The notes under the pieces: model-generated
Told to the model about the DNA's origin: nothing
Database searches by the model: none
The model's input: only the letters and a program-made list of their open reading frames with translations
Shown: one piece after another, positions 59,130 to 64,000 of the stretch
Layout: every line of letters starts with the position of its first letter
Numbering within the stretch: the stretch's first letter is position 1
DNA from: Gnetum montanum
Lineage: Eukaryota > Streptophyta > Gnetopsida > Gnetales > Gnetaceae
Reading direction: 5' to 3'
Assembly: GCA_015680685.1 (NCBI GenBank)
Contig: MNCI01037953.1
Span: 655,999-719,998 of the forward strand
Length of the DNA stretch: 64,000 nucleotides
Position numbers and translations under genes: made by a program

Positions 59130-60036
59130 TGATGAAGCATTAGTTGGCTACATCAATGGAATTGCATCGATGCAGCCACTTTCATGTAGCTACCTTGACA
59201 TAGCTACTTTGATGCAACTATGTTAATGCATGCAATGACTCATTGATAGGTACCCATCAATGCAGTGTCTATTTTTGCCTATAAATACATGTGCCCCCAC
59301 CTTGTATTGACATTAGTTTATCAATAGAGTAGCTAAAATATTATAGTTTTATTCTGTAGACTTAGAGAACATTCAGTGAGTACTTGCAATATGGATTTGA
59401 GTTAGTTGTAAGACATCTTATTTGAGTGGCAATGTACCTAGATACATTCCATAAATGATAATAAGATTGAGATTGATTCCTATTCATTGTAGCACTTTGA
59501 CTTAGATTATATTTACTTTTAATGCAATTTATATTCCATGTACTTAGTTAATATTTATGTTTCTAAGAATATTAATCAATTGGTAGAATGAGCATGACTA
59601 GTTTCAAACATAAACTTGTATTCTCTTGGAAATCCTAGCAACTTTATTACTTGGTTCACCTAGTAGTGTAGTGCTTGGTAATCCCAGTAGTGGATACGTG
59701 GGTTTAAGATGTGTACGGCAAGTTGGGAATGGACACTCATCACTTGTAGGCTAGTTTAGACTTTACTTTCCATTGTTAATTAGTTTAAATAATTGATTTT
59801 TTTATTATCATTAGGAGTAGCATAAGGCCGAAACAACATCAAGAATCATATGCCTCACTCTAGACTAAACCATACATGACAAAGCTCCCACTAGTTCAAG
59901 AGGGAAGATAGTGATCTAAAATCAAGGCATAATGATCTAGATGCCACAACTAGTTCCATCCATGAAATTTGACCAAATTGTGCATGAATGCTTGTGATTC
60001 ATATGGTTGGGTGTAGGGGGTACTTGTTGCTCATCA
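59130..60036 (+). repeat. E4 3' LTR
   Basis: TGATGAAGCATTAGTTGG to GTTGCTCATCA. TATA box TATAAATA at 59280-59287. Pairs with 46136-46398 plus 53442-54112. Confidence 0.92.
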
Positions 60037-60041
60037 AACTT

Positions 60042-61250
60042 CTTTCTTAAGCAAGTGTTTCATAGGTTGTAACTTATACATAAGCTTGTCAATGAACTTA
60101 AGGATAAATTACAATCTACCTTACCATCCTTAAAGCTCTTTAAGGTTAGTTGGTAATACCAAGTTTGATATAACCTTAACCTTATTAGGATCAACATGTA
60201 TTCTCACTTTGGATACTACAAAGCCAAGCATCTTACTAGTTTTGACGACAAAGACGTACTTCTTAGGGTTAAGCCTAAGCTTATATTTAAGACATTGTTT
60301 CAACACAAGGTCAAGGTCCTGCCTATGGTCATTAGCCATTTTGGACTGAATAACTATATCGTCTACATAGACGTTGAGCAATCTTAGCATGCAATTGCTA
60401 AAGATATAGGTCATTACTCATTGATAAGTGGCTCCTGCATTGTTTAGACCAAAGAGCATCATGGTGTAATAAAAGGTACCCCAAGGGGTCATGAAGGTCA
60501 TATATAGTTGATGTTCTAGGTTAATCCTAATTTGGTTGTATCTCAAGAACCCATTCATGAAGGATAATAAGGCATGCTCAGACGTAGTATTAATAAGTTG
60601 GTCAATACTAGGCAAAGGCAAATCATCCTTGATGGTTTCCTTATTCAGGTCTCAAAAATTGATACAACTATGTATACTCCTATTTTTCTTAGGAACTACC
60701 ACTATGTTGGACATCCATTACATGTAATTAATAGTTCTAATGAAAGTAGCCTGATATAGTTTTGCAATATAATCATGAACTACCAAGGCCAAATCTAGTA
60801 TAATTTTACAGACATTTTTCTTAACAGGCTTGATAGTATAATCAAGTATGATATTGTGTTTCACTAAGTATGGGTCAAGACCTAACATATCTTCATATGA
60901 CTAGGCAAAGGCCTCAATGTTGTCTTGGATAATCTTTGTGATTTCTTGAGCTTGTTGAAGTTCCAGTGAGAAACTTAGTTTTACTATTTTCTCCTTACCA
61001 CTGTGTATCATGATAGGTACCTCATCTAGAAAATCTTAGGTGATGTCACCAACCTCAATGTCAAGGATATTTACTAATTTTTCAGGCCATTCTAGGGTTT
61101 TCTTTATAGAGGCTATGCGATCGACAAGACTCCTAGGCTTAAGATCTAGGAAATTAGGGTCAATCAAACATTAAACATACCCATGGGATCCACTTTGGCT
61201 AAGAGGTAAGTTAATCTACACCCAAGTGTCCATACTCCAATCCTGCATGG
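60042..61250 (-). pseudogene. pol: Gypsy G2 pol, first part (RT)
   Basis: Minus-strand plant-gypsy RT. From about 61250: LVDRIASIKKTLEWPEKLVN, SGEEKIVKLSFSLELQQ, SYEDMLGLDPYLVKHNII (about 60860-60905), SNIVVVPKKNRSIHSCINF, DDLPLPSIDQLINTTSE (60621-60580), LSFMNGFLRYNQIRINLE (usual FMDG), FMTPWGTFYYTMMLFGLNNA then GATYQ (60418-60480), catalytic VYVDDIVIQSKMANDH intact (about 60340-60380), LRLNPKKYVFVVKTSKMLGF and HLLKKEV at the E4 junction. Same family as G1. Confidence 0.88.
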
Positions 61251-61880
61251 TAACCATAAGCATATTAATTGGTACTTAGATGGCATAATGATTAAAATCA
61301 ATAAAATAACACTAAAAAATGTAAAATTCTTTGGTAATAGTACATAAATAAGTCAAATGTATTAAAATGGAGGCCACACAAGGTCTAAACAGAGTTAACA
61401 AATCCTATTAGGTAATAGTTAAAGATCATGTAATGTTAAACATGGTCAACTATGGTTACATTTCACTAGTTTTAGGTCTTAGCAAGCCACATAATGGTCA
61501 ATTAGTATTAAATGATGGTCAAGGATGGTCAAACTCCATAAAATGACACTAACTAATGTTTAAATAAGGTTAAGTAATGCTAGAAGATATATAATTAGAT
61601 ATGATAAAACCAAATCCATGTAGTAGCCAAATGAGATAAACTGATGATAATAAAGGTCAACAATCCATAACAAGGTCAAAATAAGTCAAAACACAATGAA
61701 ACAAGGCCAAATCAATGAAGGTGTTGAAAATATGGCAAAACAAGATCAACCAAGATCAAATAGGGTTAGATTTTTCTAGTTTCAGGCCTTAGCAGGCCAT
61801 GGTATTAGGTCATGGGATTAATAAGAGAATTTGAGCACACAATGAAGTCATTTTAAGGCAATTTAAAGGAAAAAATGAAA
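61251..61880 (-). other. G2 non-coding stretch between array and pol
   Basis: No gene. Rich in GGTCAA/AAGGTCAA phrases; inverted counterpart of 21101-21480 in G1. Confidence 0.5.
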
Positions 61881-64000
61881 CATTTTCTTATGACTACATT
61901 GGACCCAACTGAAACTATGCTAGCCAACATAACTAGGATAGCCCCAACTATAGTCAATGTCAACAGGTAATTTCCTAGGTTTGTTATGGCTAGTTTCATG
62001 ATCCTAATGGTCTATATGGCTAGGATAATGGACTAAGGTTCATGATTAATGAACCTTGGCATTATTTTGACCCTCTAGAGCTACAAATGATGTCAAAAAA
62101 TAGTGACTATGCTAGCACTACACTAGCTAGTGTAGTCTCAACATAGATGCAAGGGAGAATGGGTTTGTGAGATGTTGGAGTTGAAACTAGTGCTCCATCA
62201 ACTTCCTATGATAGTGTAGGATCTTAGAAAGGTTGAACTAGTCATTTGGAGGTCAAAATAGGCTATTGAAAGTGAGATTTAAGATCACATACCCAAGAAC
62301 TATGCTAGCCAATGTAATTGAAGATTACCCCAATGTAGACTGATGGAATTTAATGTTTCTATGATTAAAACAAAGTGAAATTGAAGTTGACTTCAAGGTT
62401 TTAGTATTCTAGACTTCCCTAGTTATGTTTTAGGTCATTTTGATGGTTGTGGTATTAGTACAACTACTCTAGAGTAAGAACTACATTAGGACTATGCTAG
62501 CAAGCATACTCCTAGCCTATCCCAGCATAGTTATACATAAATCTTAGCTCTATTTGAGTTTTCATGATGAATCAACCAATTTCTTGGGTTACTGGGGTTA
62601 CTGGTATTCCTATTTAGGGTTTTGGCTTATGATGGTTGATTTTGGAGATTTTTTGAGTGTTGAAATGGTCATTCCCCCTTTGGACTATGCTAGCTAGCAT
62701 AGTCCTAGATGAAGGAATGTGATTGGTTTTGACCATTCTTAACTCAATTTCCAAGGTTTAGTAATCTTTAAAGGTTTCGATAGGGTTTTGAGGTTGAGAT
62801 GATGCACTAGGAAGTCGCTTTGACATGTTCATGGCCTACTTTGGAATTCTTATAGGGGGACTTTGCTAGGACTATGCTAGCGAGTGTAGTCCTAGGCTTT
62901 TCCTATGTAGTCTAAAGTCTCAAATGTGTTTGAATAACTTTTGTTCCACTGTTTGATAGTTTAAACTCATTAGAGGTCCCTTGGAAGGTGTGATGGCTAA
63001 GATATGTCGATATGAAGGTTGTTTATGATTTTTTATGGATCATCGTCAATGTACTACCAAGATGGGAGTAGGGTTTATCTCATTTTTTCCTGGCTATTTT
63101 GCATTTCAAGCTTATTGAACACTTTGAAAAGGTGTGGAGTACAAAGTATGTCATTCTAAAGGTTATTTTTGGCTTTGGGTATTTCTCCCTACCTAACTAC
63201 ACTAGGACTATGTTAGCCAACATAGTTGAGACCATCCCTAGTGTAGTACCAAGGTTAGAATAGGATTTAACTTATTTTCAACCAGTTATTTGACATTTTA
63301 AGACCATCAATGACCTAGCAAGAAGTAATGGTCAAGAAATGTCAATTTGAAGGTCACTTGGGGCATTTAATGATCATATTCTTGTCAAATAGACTAGGAC
63401 TACACTAGCCAACATAGTTGAGGATACGCTTCAACATAGTTGGTACAAGATGGATGATTTTAGTATTTTTTTTTAACTAGTTTTGTGAAGTTCTAGAGCT
63501 ACCAAAGGCTCTAGCTAGGGTTTGAGCCATGGTGTGGCTATTCCAAAGTCGATCAAGAGTCTAGTTAGTGGTAGAAAGCATCATCCCTCTTAGGACTATG
63601 CTGGCCAGCATAGTGAGGCTCCTAGCCAACATAGTTACCCAAAATAACAAGTCATAGCATAGCTACCAATTTTGAGCATAGGGTTCTTTGGGTTAAAACA
63701 TGGCATAGATGGATGGCTAAGAAGTAGGTTTTGGCAATGGTTGGGGTTTAGGACCCATTCCAATGGCTTTAGAGGCTTAAACCCCAAGTGTGTTAGGATT
63801 TTTGTTGGCTTGTTAGAAAAGTGCCTAGTGGGATCCACTTCAAATTTAAATCATTAAAAAAATTGATTTCCACTAACCCATTATAGTCCCACCTTATAAT
63901 TATGATCATGAAGTTATGTGGGACTTGTGTGAATGTTTTTAGGAAACCAGGGTTTTGTTGATTAACACATAAGTTTGGGAGTGATTCCCACATTACACTT
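61881..64000 (-). repeat. Palindrome-bearing ~190-200 bp repeat array (gypsy G2 leader)
   Basis: Inverted counterpart of the G1 array. Palindrome centres lie near 61915, 62125, 62315, 62505, 62694, 62885, 63215, 63410 and 63605. The best copy, centred at 62693-62694, is a perfect 24-bp palindrome (62682-62705) with core CTATGCTAGCTAGCATAG. 63660-64000 matches, in reverse, 18470-18660 of G1 (AATCACTCCCAAAC.., ..CACACAAGTCCCAC). ORFs at 63635-63993 lie within this repeat and are not genes. Confidence 0.7.

Larger units (their letters stand above)
46136..60036 (+). mobile_element. E4: non-autonomous Athila-like element, inserted in G2
   Basis: LTRs are 46136-54112 (itself split by E5) and 59130-60036. 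The target duplication is AACTC (46131-46135) against AACTT (60037-60041), one transition apart. Excising E4 with one duplication makes the G2 RT continuous across the junction. The interior has a primer site and gag only, then about 3.5 kb without protease, RT or integrase, then polypurine tract AAATGTGGGGGTA. The first base pair of the 5' LTR has mutated (TAATGAAGC against TGATGAAGC). Confidence 0.92.

Overview
The window is a transposon graveyard from a seed plant with a very large, repeat-rich nuclear genome. A gymnosperm (conifer-like) is my best guess; it rests on plant-type Ty3/gypsy and Ty1/copia lineages, a Penelope-like element, deep nesting, strongly diverged LTRs and general loss of CpG. 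I found no intact host gene, rRNA or tRNA. Almost every coding remnant is broken, and many in-frame stops are TAG or TGA, as expected from decay of methylated cytosines.

Layout. (1) 1-4472: two head-to-tail copies of a Penelope-like element (PLE) on the minus strand; the upstream copy is 5'-truncated and lies against an unknown gag-like ORF (4494-5216). (2) 7580-18467: a Ty1/copia SIRE/Maximus-like element (copia A, +) with gag, a third ORF and a 3' LTR but no recognisable pol. Its 3' LTR is split by a complete non-autonomous LTR element (11893-17519, target duplication CTATG) that carries a broken copy of a CCR4/nocturnin/ANGEL-type deadenylase. (3) 18468-45236: a Tat-like gypsy element with a second RNase H (G1, +). 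A ~190-200 bp repeat array with palindromes around CTATG..CATAG precedes its pol. G1 is split by copia B (-, 22418-40069), which holds captured host sequence including a cyclophilin fragment and is itself split by an Athila-like element E3 (24014-32605, target duplication ATAGG). An assembly gap lies at 21940-22417. (4) 45237-64000: a second gypsy copy (G2, -), tail-to-tail with G1, split by Athila-like E4 (+, 46136-60036, target duplication AACTC/AACTT), whose 5' LTR is split by Athila-like E5 (-, 46399-53436, target duplication CTTAG).

The inferred insertion order is G1/G2 first, then copia A, copia B and E4, then E0 (in copia A), E3 (in copia B) and E5 (in E4). Only G1/G2 and E3 keep recognisable pol; copia A, copia B, E0, E4 and E5 look non-autonomous. 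A recurring theme is that each family carries its own palindromic or tandem repeat cluster just upstream of the LTR TATA box or in its leader. The two CpG-rich islands (13790-14250 and 35900-36650) both lie in elements holding host gene fragments.
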